From the NCBI RefSeq assembly GCF_016583565.1, contig NZ_NRRF01000002.1, positions 62,001-126,000 of the forward strand: a DNA stretch of 64,000 nucleotides. The letters are read 5' to 3'. The notes beneath the pieces were generated by a model that saw only the letters and a program-made list of their open reading frames with translations, ran no database searches and was not told the DNA's origin. The stretch's first letter is position 1. Each line of letters begins with the position of its first letter. This document shows, piece by piece, positions 18,903-27,804 of this stretch. The stretch is from Thiocystis violacea. GTDB lineage: Bacteria > Pseudomonadota > Gammaproteobacteria > Chromatiales > Chromatiaceae. Position numbers and translations under genes: made by a program.

Positions 18903-19805
18903 TCAGCCGCTGGGGGCGAGCCGACTGGCCTCCAGTAGGAAGCCCTGGATGGCCGTCAGGAAGGCGTCCGGGCACTCCTCTTGGGGGAGATGGCCGCAGT
19001 CCGGGATGACGGCGAGACTGGCGCCCGGTATCTCAGAGGCCAGGCGGCGGCTTTCGTCCGGTTTGACGGCGCGATCGTGCTCGCCGGTGATCACCAGCGT
19101 CGGGACCCCGATGCGCCCTAGCTGTCCGTCCAGATGGAGCCGCCGGGTCGCCAGGAAGAGTTCGAAAAAGGCCTGGTCCCAAGGCCCCAGCATGAACTCC
19201 TGCTTGTAGGTCTGGATGACGGTGCCCGGCAGCCGTTCCTGGTGGTGCCAGAACTTGCGGATCGCCTTGTCGTAGAGCCGGACGATCATCAGTTTCATGA
19301 TCCGCGAGAAGAGCGGGCGCAGCCCCTTCATCATCGCCAGCACGGGCGCCGGGACCTCGCTAGTCGCATAGCCGCTGAAGATCATGGCGCCGACCAGCAC
19401 GAGTGCCCGCACCCGCTGCGGATGGCGCAGGGCGGTCAGCACGGCAATGGTTCCGCCGGTCGAGCTCCCCACCAGCACGGCCTGCTGGAAACCCAGTGCC
19501 TCGATCAGGTGTGCAACCAGGTCGGCTTGGGCGTCCGCGCTGTAGGGCGATGGGTCGGTTGCCTGGGGCAGCGGTCGCGAGGTGAGTCCGCACACCGGGC
19601 GATCGAAGGCGACGACGGTTGCCTGCTGGGCGAGCGGCTGAGTGACCTCGCGCCATGATCTCAGGCTCAGGAAGCTGCCGTGCAGCAGCAGGATCAAGGT
19701 CGGCCCAGACCCGAAGCGCTTGTAGTGGAGTCGGAAGCCATCGACCTCGACGAAGAGGCTGTCCGGCTCGGCGAATTGGGCCTGATAGGGCGGGTTGGTT
19801 TCCAT
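18903..19805 (-). CDS. Alpha/beta-fold hydrolase
   Basis: 300-residue cytosolic alpha/beta hydrolase with a complete triad: nucleophile Ser115 in GSSTG, Asp244 (GEHDRAVKP) and His272 (DCGHLPQEE). The oxyanion HG is in LLLHGSFLSL (about residue 42). ATG 19805 has GGGAG 11 nt upstream; a longer frame exists but is less likely. Substrate unknown; sequence alone cannot separate esterase, epoxide hydrolase and C-C hydrolase. It stands alone, 37 bp downstream of the hybrid kinase start and on the same strand. Confidence 0.85.
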   Translation of the reverse strand: METNPPYQAQFAEPDSLFVEVDGFRLHYKRFGSGPTLILLLHGSFLSLRSWREVTQPLAQQATVVAFDRPVCGLTSRPLPQATDPSPYSADAQADLVAHLIEALGFQQAVLVGSSTGGTIAVLTALRHPQRVRALVLVGAMIFSGYATSEVPAPVLAMMKGLRPLFSRIMKLMIVRLYDKAIRKFWHHQERLPGTVIQTYKQEFMLGPWDQAFFELFLATRRLHLDGQLGRIGVPTLVITGEHDRAVKPDESRRLASEIPGASLAVIPDCGHLPQEECPDAFLTAIQGFLLEASRLAPSG

Positions 19806-20182
19806 GAGTGCGGGGTCTCCCTGGTGTCGGAGGCGCGATGGGGGTGCGCCCACCGCAGCGCTGGTCAGTGTAGCAAAAGCATCTGAGCCACCTGCGTTGA
19901 ATCGCCGCGAAAAGGGTGCGGATCATCACGGAGTGCGAACGTGGTTGGCCGCATCATGGCGCAAAGCCCGACTTCTCGCCATGGACCCGCGCCCGAGCCG
20001 CTCGCGGCGGCGGATTCATGGTGTGGATGTCCGCTGTTTGTCAGGACGACGGCAGGTCGGGCTGATGGATATCGGCGCGAACGGGGGCGGGACGGTGCCC
20101 CGCCGCCTCGGTTCGCCAGCTCGGAGACTGCGAGCGGGGCCGAGGCGAGAGGCTGCTTGGTGCGCTGAGTCCGCGATGGGCC
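19806..20182. other. Intergenic stretch, no gene seen
   Basis: No ORF here has protein-like character. The only structure noticed is an 8-bp inverted repeat (arms 20104-20111 and 20140-20147, CGCCTCGG and complement) shortly after the lipoprotein stop. It could be a weak 3' hairpin for that gene. Confidence 0.5.
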
Positions 20183-20686
20183 TCAGCGGTAGTTGAGGTA
20201 GGACTGGATGCAGTTGTTGTACGTGACGTCGTAGATCTGCTGGGTGTCCTGCAGGCTGCCCTGGCTCAATGCCGCTCCGGTGGCGGCGCCGGCGACTGCC
20301 CCGGCCCCGGCCATGTCCTGCGTCTTGGGCCGACCCGGACCACCGGGGCCACCTGGACCGCCAGGACCACGCGGCCCGCGTGGGCCTGGGCCATGTCCGC
20401 CGCCACTGGGGACGTTGATCTGATTGCCGATCACGGCGCCGGCGATGGTTCCCACGGCCGTGAAGGCAACCTCCTTGGTGACGTTGTCCTGCTTGGCCTT
20501 GTCAGCCGCGGCATAGGCCTGCTGGCGGCAGGCGTTTTCCTCGCCGGGCGAGACACCGCCGCTGCCAATCTGGGCCGGGTAGGTAGGCATCATGGGGGTC
20601 GCCTGCATGCCGGAGCAGCCCGCGAGTAGGGTTGAGCTCAATGAGGCTGCAATCAGGATGCGCGATGATCGACTTCTGCTAAGCAT
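20183..20686 (-). CDS. Glycine-zipper lipoprotein with a collagen-like Gly-Pro tract
   Basis: 167 residues. Signal peptide with lipobox LLAGC (Cys about 23), then an alpha-helical segment with one Cys. Two glycine-zipper membrane-insertion segments (TAVGTIAGAVIGNQIN and AGAGAVAGAATGAALSQG) are separated by a run of about 20 Gly/Pro/Arg residues with GPx periodicity. The C-terminus has another Cys (YNNCIQSYLNYR). The family resembles YMGG/glycine-zipper outer-membrane lipoproteins. AAGGAG about 7 nt before ATG 20686 fixes the start. The Gly-Pro linker is odd for this family. Function unknown, presumably envelope structure. Confidence 0.75.
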   Translation of the reverse strand: MLSRSRSSRILIAASLSSTLLAGCSGMQATPMMPTYPAQIGSGGVSPGEENACRQQAYAAADKAKQDNVTKEVAFTAVGTIAGAVIGNQINVPSGGGHGPGPRGPRGPGGPGGPGGPGRPKTQDMAGAGAVAGAATGAALSQGSLQDTQQIYDVTYNNCIQSYLNYR

Positions 20687-21104
20687 TCAATGCTCCTTTC
20701 ATTCTTGATGGATTCTGATCCCGCGGACGCAGTGCTTTCGCTCCTAATGCGCGTTGGCTCCGATTGTGACCGCGCACCTGGCGCGGACAACCGCTCTCGT
20801 GCCCAGTCTCTTCTCCACGCTGTCGAAGACTGCGCGAGATTTGTGTGACCAATGAAGTGTTAATAAAAATAACAGTTTACGAGTGGTTGGCCGTGCCTGG
20901 CCCGTATTCTACGCGGGCTTTGGTGGCTGTCAACGCGACGCAGGCCCCCGAATCCGGGGTCTGTATCGGCGCTTCCCGCCCGCGGCGGCGATGCGGTGCC
21001 GTCGCCCCGAGGTTCGCGAGGGATATTTGGAGCTGCGCCTGGCGCCATGGCGAGAGGACCGGCTGAAGTCTCCCTCCTTTAGGCTGCTCGGCGTAGCGGC
21101 GCGG
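20687..21104. other. Intergenic stretch upstream of the glycine-zipper lipoprotein
   Basis: It contains an AT-rich patch at about 20850-20880 unlike the surrounding GC-rich DNA, which may hold the lipoprotein promoter. I could not align a convincing -35/-10 pair. No gene or RNA is recognisable. Confidence 0.4.
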
Positions 21105-21986
21105 TCATCGATTGGCTGAGGCGATGAGCGCGGCCACCTTCCGCATGGTGGCGATATAGTCGGGCGCGAGGTTGTCGACGACTTCCACCCGTCCGCCGAT
21201 CTCGCGCGCGATCTGCTCGGCGGCCTTCTTGGCGAACTGCGGTTGGACGAAGATGACGCGAACGTCCTCGCGGCGCGCCTGGTCGATCAGGGTGGTCAGC
21301 TGTTGTGGGCCTGGCTCCTTGCCCTCTGCCTCGATCGGGATCTGCGTGAGTCCGTAGGTGTCGGCGAAATAGCCCCACGCCGGATGGTAGACCATGAAGC
21401 GGCGGTGGCTGAGTCCGGCAAGCTCGGCCCTGATGTCGTGATCCAGTTGATCCAGCTCCGCCTTGAAGCCAGCCAACCGGGCCGCGTAGTCCGCCGCATG
21501 GGCGGGGTCGATCGCGGCGAGGGTGGCGGCGATCCGCTCCGCCATGTCGATCACCAGTGGGGGACTGGTCCAGAGATGCGGATCTTGCTCTGAGCTGGCG
21601 TGGTCGTGGTGGTCGGCGTGCGCGTCCCGAGGGTCGTCGTCATGCGCCTCCAGTTGCCGATGTCGAATGCCTTCGCTCAGATCGACGAAGTGGATCTCGG
21701 GATTGACCGCGCGGATCCGCGTCTTCCACGCCGACTCGAACGGCAGTCCGATCCCGAAATAGACGTCCGCCTTGGCGAGATGCGTGATCTGGTTGGGCGT
21801 CGGCTCATAGGCGTGCGGACTGAAGCCCGGCCTGACGAGAGCCTCGACCGCCACATGGGGTCCGCCGACGCGCTCGACGAAGGTCTGCTCGGGCAGGATG
21901 GTGACGAAGACTCGGATCGGCTCCGCTCCGAAGAGGAGGGCGGGCATGCCGAGCAGGGCAATGAACAGGATGAAGCGCTTGCGCAT
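21105..21986 (-). CDS. znuA: Zinc-type ABC transporter substrate-binding protein (ZnuA-like)
   Basis: 293-residue periplasmic cluster A-I metal-binding protein. Signal peptide MRKRFILFIALLGMPALLFG, then metal ligands His58 (FSPHAYEP), His137 (DPHLWTSP), His201 (YHPAWGYF) and an Asp near 271-276. A His/Asp-rich loop (115-129, HDDDPRDAHADHHDH) precedes His137 and is typical of zinc-specific members, where it captures Zn2+. GAGGAAG lies just before ATG 21986. No permease or ATPase (znuB/znuC) is adjacent, so the transporter core must be elsewhere. It follows the LbtU-type porin gene on the same strand. Confidence 0.88.
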   Translation of the reverse strand: MRKRFILFIALLGMPALLFGAEPIRVFVTILPEQTFVERVGGPHVAVEALVRPGFSPHAYEPTPNQITHLAKADVYFGIGLPFESAWKTRIRAVNPEIHFVDLSEGIRHRQLEAHDDDPRDAHADHHDHASSEQDPHLWTSPPLVIDMAERIAATLAAIDPAHAADYAARLAGFKAELDQLDHDIRAELAGLSHRRFMVYHPAWGYFADTYGLTQIPIEAEGKEPGPQQLTTLIDQARREDVRVIFVQPQFAKKAAEQIAREIGGRVEVVDNLAPDYIATMRKVAALIASANR

Positions 21987-22151
21987 CGATCTTCCTCGAT
22001 CGCTGGTTTCGAGTGGCTCTGCGGACGCCGTTGAGCCTGTGTCGGAAGCCGCGCGGAGCGGGGCGGCGATCGGACTTCGGGTGAGTCCGCCGTGGACGTG
22101 GGAGAACGGTCCCTGTCGGTCCGCTGTCTGCCGACCGCGTCGGAGAGTCTC

Positions 22152-23378
22152 CTAGAATTCGACCGCCAATTGAGCGGTGATGGTATCCGCGGACTCGCCG
22201 GTTCCGCCATTGGATTCGCTGTAGTCGCGATCGTGCGCCCATTGAAACGAGAGCGAGGTTTGCTCGAAGAGCGCGATCGACCAGCCGACCAGCCAGCGCT
22301 CTTCCGGTAGCTCGAGCGCCAGTGCCTCCTGCGTTCCTTGGTAGGCGATCGCGGCCACGGACGCGCGTCCCAGGACGGGGAAGCTGAAACCGGCTTCGAT
22401 GTTCCAGGCCGCGGGTTTTGCGCCGGCACCCCGGTAGGCCAGGCTGTCGACGTCGAAGTGATCGGTGGCCGAGAGGTATTCGCCGATGAGGTTGAAGGGG
22501 CCGATGGCCGTGGAGGCGTTGAGGGTCCAGCCGCCGACGCGTCTTGTGGGATCGACGTTGAACCCGGTTGTGTCCATGCCTTCCGCGAGCTGCGCATCGA
22601 GCGCCGTGACGCGGTTGTCGTTGGTGGCGTCCTGGAGGGTGTCGGAATCGCCGAGGTCGTTGATGTAGCCGACGCCGAAGGCCCAGGCGCGCTCCTGCTC
22701 CTCATGCGCGTAGCCGAGGTTGGCGCCCCAGCTGCCGATCGTGCTCTCGCCCTCGATGCTGTTGTCACCGTTGAAGACATAGAGGCTGCCGAGGACGTCT
22801 CCCGCGACGAAGCCCACTTGCAATGCGGTCTCGCGGCTCTCGCCGATCTCGAGCGTCAGCGGGTCTGAGACCAGATTGGTCTCGAAGCTGCCGAAGGGAA
22901 CATAGAGCTGACCGGCGCTCAGGAAGAATGGCGAGGCCTCGGCGTTGGCGATGCTGAGGTAGGCGACGTCGACCTCGAGGTCCGTCTCGTCCTGCTCGTA
23001 GAGGAGCGAGGCGGTGGCCTCCACCCAGTGGTTGATCTGGGCTGAGATGCCGAGTTCGAAGGTCGCGAGGACGATGTCGCTCTCGTCATCGCCTTCATAG
23101 GGTGAGACATGAAACGCCTCGACTTCGATCAACCCACCGATCATCTGGCGCAGTCCGGAGGCGCTCAGTTCCTCGCTCAATGGCTTGAGGCGCTCGGGCT
23201 CGCCCTCGGTCCTCGCCTTCCGCTCGGCGGGATCCGGCTCCTGGCGTTGTGTGTTGGCCTCCAGTTCCGCGGTACGGGATTCGAGCCGTTCCAAGCGGGT
23301 TTCCAGACTTTCGGCCGAAACGGCGGCGGGGCTGGCCATCAGCAGCGCGATTGTGGCCGTTCCGAGTGGTTTCTTCAT
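22152..23378 (-). CDS. LbtU-family outer-membrane porin
   Basis: 408 residues. Sec signal (KKPLGTATIALLMASPAAVSA) followed by a short coiled coil (SLETRLERLESRTAELEAN), then a barrel that ends in IAQL-type terminal strand residues AQLAVEF. This coiled-coil-plus-barrel plan matches the LbtU family, first described for legiobactin uptake in Legionella. ATG 23378 has GGAGA upstream. The gene is followed after 165 bp by znuA, so metal or metallophore passage is plausible; siderophore specificity is not shown. Confidence 0.75.
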   Translation of the reverse strand: MKKPLGTATIALLMASPAAVSAESLETRLERLESRTAELEANTQRQEPDPAERKARTEGEPERLKPLSEELSASGLRQMIGGLIEVEAFHVSPYEGDDESDIVLATFELGISAQINHWVEATASLLYEQDETDLEVDVAYLSIANAEASPFFLSAGQLYVPFGSFETNLVSDPLTLEIGESRETALQVGFVAGDVLGSLYVFNGDNSIEGESTIGSWGANLGYAHEEQERAWAFGVGYINDLGDSDTLQDATNDNRVTALDAQLAEGMDTTGFNVDPTRRVGGWTLNASTAIGPFNLIGEYLSATDHFDVDSLAYRGAGAKPAAWNIEAGFSFPVLGRASVAAIAYQGTQEALALELPEERWLVGWSIALFEQTSLSFQWAHDRDYSESNGGTGESADTITAQLAVEF

Positions 23379-23435
23379 GGGTGACTGTCTCCGAACCTGT
23401 GTATCGGGCGTCACGGCAGCGCCGTGGCGAATGCT

Positions 23436-23465
23436 CGATGTGAAAGAAAGCGATGTGAAAGAAAA
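23436..23465. repeat. 15-bp tandem duplication in the porin leader
   Basis: CGATGTGAAAGAAAG at 23436-23450 is repeated at 23451-23465 with one change at the last base. It lies 58-87 bp upstream of the LbtU-type porin ATG, in the probable 5' untranslated or promoter region. Confidence 0.6.
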
Positions 23466-23643
23466 GGCTTGAAGGATTGAGCCGTCTTAGCCGGATCTGC
23501 ATTCTCGGGGGCATGGGCGGCGCATGATGCAGTCGATCGGCAATGGCGCTGCTACGCTTGGTTGATGCGATGGCCGGTTCTTGCGTGTCCCGCGTGACTC
23601 CATGATCTGTCGTGCTCTCCTTTGATGCGAATGCGAGTGACTA

Positions 23644-23657
23644 TTATTTGCAAATAA
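23644..23657. promoter_or_regulatory. Perfect 14-bp palindrome, candidate operator
   Basis: TTATTTGCAAATAA is a perfect, AT-rich palindrome in otherwise GC-rich DNA. It sits in the divergent gap between the LbtU-type porin (start 23378, leftward) and phosphoketolase (start 24094, rightward). It could be an operator for either gene. It does not match the Fur or Zur consensus closely enough to name the regulator. The rest of 23379-24093 shows no convincing gene despite an open frame running into the phosphoketolase. Confidence 0.5.
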
Positions 23658-24093
23658 GGCTTGGCTGTAAAGTGGTGTCTCTACTGACCTCGCGAGCGGC
23701 GATCCCGGACGCGCGTGCCGTCGGGCGCGCGACAGCCGTGCTCCAGCGTCTTGGCGGATTGCCTCTCCGCGGTTGGGTATGGGGCGTTCGTGGCGCGTCC
23801 CCAGCCAGGCTCGGCGCGCAGGTGGCGCTGATGGGCGCTGGTGCCTCGATGTCTCGAAACCTTCATGGAACAACGCATCACCGCCGCTGTCATGAAGGGT
23901 GACGGCTATCCGCGGAGCCTTAAGGGCGACTTTGCCCCTATCGGTCTGGCTCCCTGTTCGAACCCATTGACAGTGCGTCTCGGCATGGCGGCCGGGCTGG
24001 CCGTGGTCAGCTTTGGTAGCCCTTCGGTCCAGGCCCGATGGACTCCCGGTCGATGTTGGCGTTTCCTTCCACCCGATCCCAGAGGACAGCATC

Positions 24094-26487
24094 ATGCACG
24101 CTACCGGATCCGCGTCAGACTTCCCCACAACCCCCGTCTCGCCGGATGTCTTGGCCAAGATGGACGCCTATTGGCGCGCCTGCTGCTACTTGGCCGTCGG
24201 CATGATCTATCTGCGCGACAATCCGCTGCTCAAGGAGCCGCTGAAGGAGGAGCATCTCAAGACCCGTCTCTTGGGTCATTGGGGCGCGAGTCCTGGGCTT
24301 GCCTTCATGTATGTGCACCTGAATCGCATCATCAACGCCCACCAGCAGGAGGCGATCTTCCTGGCCGGACCCGGTCACGGGGCACCCGGCGTGCTGGCTC
24401 CCGTCTATCTGGAAGGCACCTATTCGGAGATCTATCCCAACAAGAGCGAGGACGAGGAGGGGCTCAGGGCCTTCTTCAAGCAATTCTCTTTCCCCGGCGG
24501 CATCGGCTCGCACTGCACGCCGGAGACACCGGGCTCCATCCACGAGGGCGGCGAGTTGGGCTATTCCATTTCGCACGCCTTCGGTGCGGCCTTCGATAAT
24601 CCGGACCTCTTGGTCGCTGTTGCCGTCGGCGATGGCGAGGCCGAGACGGGGCCGCTCGCCACCTCTTGGCATTCGAGTAAGTTCCTCAATCCGATCCGCG
24701 ACGGCGCGGTTCTGCCGATCCTTCACCTCAACGGCTACAAGATCAACAACCCGACGCTCTTGTCGCGGATCCCGAATACGGAGTTGGCGGACCTCTTGCG
24801 CGGTTACGGTTGGACCCCGCACTTCGTCGAGGGCGACGACCCCATGGCGATGCACCTGGCGATGGCCGAGACGCTGGATGCCTGCTACGCGCAGATCCGC
24901 GGCTTCCAGCGCGCGGCGCGCGCCGATGGTCAGGCGAGCCGCTGTCAGTGGCCGATGATCGTTCTGCGCACTCCCAAGGGCTGGACCGGACCCGAGTCCG
25001 TCGACGGGCATAAGGTGGAAGGCTTCTGGCGCGCGCACCAGGTGCCTTTGTCGGGGATGCACAACAACCCGGCGCACCTCAAGCAGCTCGAGGATTGGAT
25101 GAAGAGCTACAAGCCCGAGACGCTCTTCGATGCGACCGGGCGCCTCATCCCCGAGCTCAAGGCCCTCGCACCAGCGGGCAATCTGCGCATGAGCGCCAGC
25201 CCCCACGCCAACGGCGGCCTGCTACGCCGGGCGCTGCGCATGCCGGACTTCCGCGACTATGCCATTCCGGTCGAGGCGCCCGGCACGACACGGCACATGA
25301 ACACCAAGCCGACCGGCGCCCTACTGCGCGACATCATGGCCAAGAACATGGACAATTTCCGCGTCTTCGGCCCGGACGAGAACACCTCCAACAAGCTCGA
25401 CGCCATCTACGAGGTCAGCAAGAAGCTCTGGCTCTGCGACTACAGGCCCGAGGACGCCGATGGCGGCGAACTCTCACCCGACGGTCGCGTGATGGAGATG
25501 CTGTCCGAGCACACCCTCGAGGGCTGGTACGAAGGCTATGTGCTCACCGGGCGCCATGGTTTTTTCGCCACCTATGAGGCCTTCGTCCACGTCATCGACA
25601 GCATGTACAACCAGCACGCCAAGTGGCTGGCCATCTGCGAGGACATCCCCTGGCGCGCGCGCATCTCCTCGCTGAATCTGCTCATCACGTCCACCGTCTG
25701 GCGCCAGGATCACAACGGCTTCACGCACCAGGATCCGGGCTTCCTCGACGTGGTGGTCAACAAGAATCCGGAGGTCACCCGGATCTACCTCCCGCCGGAC
25801 GTCAATACCCTGCTCTCGACGGTGAACCACTGTCTGCAGAGCCGCGACGACATCAACGTCATCGTCGCGGACAAACAGAGCCATCTGCAGTTTCTGGACA
25901 TGGACGCGGCCATCAAGCACTGCACCAAGGGCATCGGCATCTGGGAGTGGGCGAGCAACGATCAGGGCGCGGAGCCCGACGCCGTGCTGGCCGGCTGCGG
26001 CGACATCCCGACGCAGGAGGCGCTCGCGGCCACGGCCCTGCTGCGCGAGCACTTCCCGGACATCAAGATCCGTTTCATCAATGTCGTGGATCTCTTCAAG
26101 CTGCAACCTGCGGGCGAGCATCCGCACGGTCTGAGCGATGCCGATTTCGACAGCCTTTTTACCAAGGATCGGCCCGTCATCTTCAACTTCCACGGCTACC
26201 CCTGGCTGATCCACCGGCTCGCCTATCGGCGCACCAATCACGCCCACTTCCATGTGCGTGGCTACAAGGAGAAGGGCAACATCAACACCCCGCTGGAGCT
26301 GGCGATCAACAACGAGATCGACCGCTTCAGCCTGGCCATCGACGTCATCAACCGGGTGCCGCGGCTACAGGTAGCCGGGGCGCATGTGAAAGAGAAGCTG
26401 CGCGATATGCAGATCGAGTGCCGCAACTACGCCCACGAGCACGGCATCGATAAGCCGGAGGTCGACGAATGGATCTGGCCTTTTTGA
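24094..26487 (+). CDS. xfp: Phosphoketolase (xylulose-5-P / fructose-6-P)
   Basis: 797-residue thiamine-diphosphate enzyme that splits xylulose 5-phosphate (and often fructose 6-phosphate) with phosphate to acetyl phosphate plus glyceraldehyde 3-phosphate (or erythrose 4-phosphate). The N-terminal block [20 protein letters not shown], the TPP-binding [16 protein letters not shown] and SFPGGIGSH are intact, and the length is normal. ATG 24094 follows AGAGGA; the upstream open frame is ignored. It stands as a single gene with no acetate kinase or phosphotransacetylase adjacent. In an autotroph it could draw Calvin-cycle sugars toward acetyl-CoA. Confidence 0.95.
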   Translation: MHATGSASDFPTTPVSPDVLAKMDAYWRACCYLAVGMIYLRDNPLLKEPLKEEHLKTRLLGHWGASPGLAFMYVHLNRIINAHQQEAIFLAGPGHGAPGVLAPVYLEGTYSEIYPNKSEDEEGLRAFFKQFSFPGGIGSHCTPETPGSIHEGGELGYSISHAFGAAFDNPDLLVAVAVGDGEAETGPLATSWHSSKFLNPIRDGAVLPILHLNGYKINNPTLLSRIPNTELADLLRGYGWTPHFVEGDDPMAMHLAMAETLDACYAQIRGFQRAARADGQASRCQWPMIVLRTPKGWTGPESVDGHKVEGFWRAHQVPLSGMHNNPAHLKQLEDWMKSYKPETLFDATGRLIPELKALAPAGNLRMSASPHANGGLLRRALRMPDFRDYAIPVEAPGTTRHMNTKPTGALLRDIMAKNMDNFRVFGPDENTSNKLDAIYEVSKKLWLCDYRPEDADGGELSPDGRVMEMLSEHTLEGWYEGYVLTGRHGFFATYEAFVHVIDSMYNQHAKWLAICEDIPWRARISSLNLLITSTVWRQDHNGFTHQDPGFLDVVVNKNPEVTRIYLPPDVNTLLSTVNHCLQSRDDINVIVADKQSHLQFLDMDAAIKHCTKGIGIWEWASNDQGAEPDAVLAGCGDIPTQEALAATALLREHFPDIKIRFINVVDLFKLQPAGEHPHGLSDADFDSLFTKDRPVIFNFHGYPWLIHRLAYRRTNHAHFHVRGYKEKGNINTPLELAINNEIDRFSLAIDVINRVPRLQVAGAHVKEKLRDMQIECRNYAHEHGIDKPEVDEWIWPF

Positions 26488-26508
26488 GGGCTTGAGCTGG
26501 CGGTGCGA

Positions 26509-26550
26509 GGCGGAGGGCGCCGCGGGTGCCTCGGTGATCGTCCCTCCGCC
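26509..26550 (+). terminator. Inverted repeat after phosphoketolase
   Basis: Perfect 9-bp arms (GGCGGAGGG and complement) around a 24-nt loop, between two convergent genes. There is no T-run, so a terminator role is only suggested by position. Confidence 0.35.
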
Positions 26551-26598
26551 CGGGTGGCCATGGGCCGGCGGCGGCGCCTCTTGCCGCCGTCGCTAGGC

Positions 26599-27564
26599 TC
26601 AATCGTCGCCGTCGAGGTCCGCTTCCAGGTCGAGATGACGCGTCTTGTCCCTGCGCTTGGCGGGCGGAATCACCTCCATGAGCTGTCGCAGATCGGTCAA
26701 GATCCGATCCGGCGGATCCTCTGTCGTGGCGTCGCTGACAAGGTCGCGGAGTTCCGGGGCGCTGGCGTTTCCGGCGAAGAGCGCGGTCCTGAAACCCACC
26801 TCCGCGGCGGGTTTGATGTCCTGCAGGAGCGTGCTGCTGACGTAGAGGACCTCGTCGCTGAGGATCGCGAATTCGTTCTCCAGCGCGATCACAGCCTCCT
26901 CAAAGATGCGTGGCGAGGGCTTCGCCACTGCGATCTCGTGAGACAGGATGCAGGTGCTGGGCGCGAATCCGGCCGCCGCCAGAGATCGACCGACTACGGC
27001 CTCGAACATGATGGGCGTGAAGAACTGGCTGTTGGCGAGGATGCCGAGGCTGCATCCGCGCGAACGCAGGGCCGCAAGGGTCTCGGTCAGTCCTGGCATC
27101 GGCCACGGGGGATTGATGCGGCATTCCAGCTCAATGGCGAAACGCTCGACCGCCGCCGCGTCCAGCTTCTTGGGTGAGCGGTTGGTCAGGTGCGCGAGCA
27201 CTTCGCGCCAGAGTGAGCGGAAATCGATCTCGGGAACGTCGATGCCTTCCGCGCGCTTGGCGGCCAAGGCGGATTCCCTCTGCTGCGAGAACACCGCGGC
27301 GGGATCGAAGTCCTGGGGGAGACGCACGTCGCTCCAGCCCGCAGCCTGCAGGGCCGACGCGAAGGCATCGACAGGCTGTGGCGCGAGGCTCAGCGCGTCC
27401 TTGGGTTGGCTGGAAACCAGGAGCGTCCCGCAGATGTCGAAGAGAACGGCCCGGATAAAGGGAAGGGATTCGGTGCGAGGCGTGATTCTGGCCGGCTGTG
27501 GGTGTCTGGGTGTGCACATCGAGCGGATGTGATCGATCAGTTGAGGTCGCGTGCTTTCGTGCAT
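26599..27564 (-). CDS. HAD-superfamily hydrolase-like protein
   Basis: 321 residues with a C1-capped HAD fold: motif I VLFDICGTLL (Asp43 nucleophile), motif II ILANSQ, motif III Lys in AVAKPSPRIF, and a motif IV region around SSTLLQDIKPAAEVGF. In motif I the second Asp, which is the general acid in phosphatases, is Cys45. That makes an ordinary phosphatase mechanism doubtful; dehalogenase-type HADs also vary here. ATG 27564 is chosen because GGAGG is 4 nt upstream; an ATG one codon earlier exists. Substrate unknown. Confidence 0.8.
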   Translation of the reverse strand: MHESTRPQLIDHIRSMCTPRHPQPARITPRTESLPFIRAVLFDICGTLLVSSQPKDALSLAPQPVDAFASALQAAGWSDVRLPQDFDPAAVFSQQRESALAAKRAEGIDVPEIDFRSLWREVLAHLTNRSPKKLDAAAVERFAIELECRINPPWPMPGLTETLAALRSRGCSLGILANSQFFTPIMFEAVVGRSLAAAGFAPSTCILSHEIAVAKPSPRIFEEAVIALENEFAILSDEVLYVSSTLLQDIKPAAEVGFRTALFAGNASAPELRDLVSDATTEDPPDRILTDLRQLMEVIPPAKRRDKTRHLDLEADLDGDD

Positions 27565-27804
27565 CATGCCTCCTGGTCTCGCATGTTCACTCGGGTCCGC
27601 TCGCTGTCCACGAGGCGCGGCGGATGGGGCCAATCTTCGGCGTGGCTCGGGCTCGTGATGTCATGCTTGTGGGTGGGGGGCTTATCCTTGGTCATTATGA
27701 GCATGTCAGTCGATGCGTAAAAATCAACCACGGATCGGATCTCTCTATCCGGTATGATGCACGAACAGTGCTGTTGGGCTCTAAGTCAGCCACGTTTCAA
27801 CCCC

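Noticed and set aside
20880-20960. Possible tRNA-like fold in the AT/GC boundary
   Set aside because: No cloverleaf with T-loop GTTCGA-type sequence could be formed.
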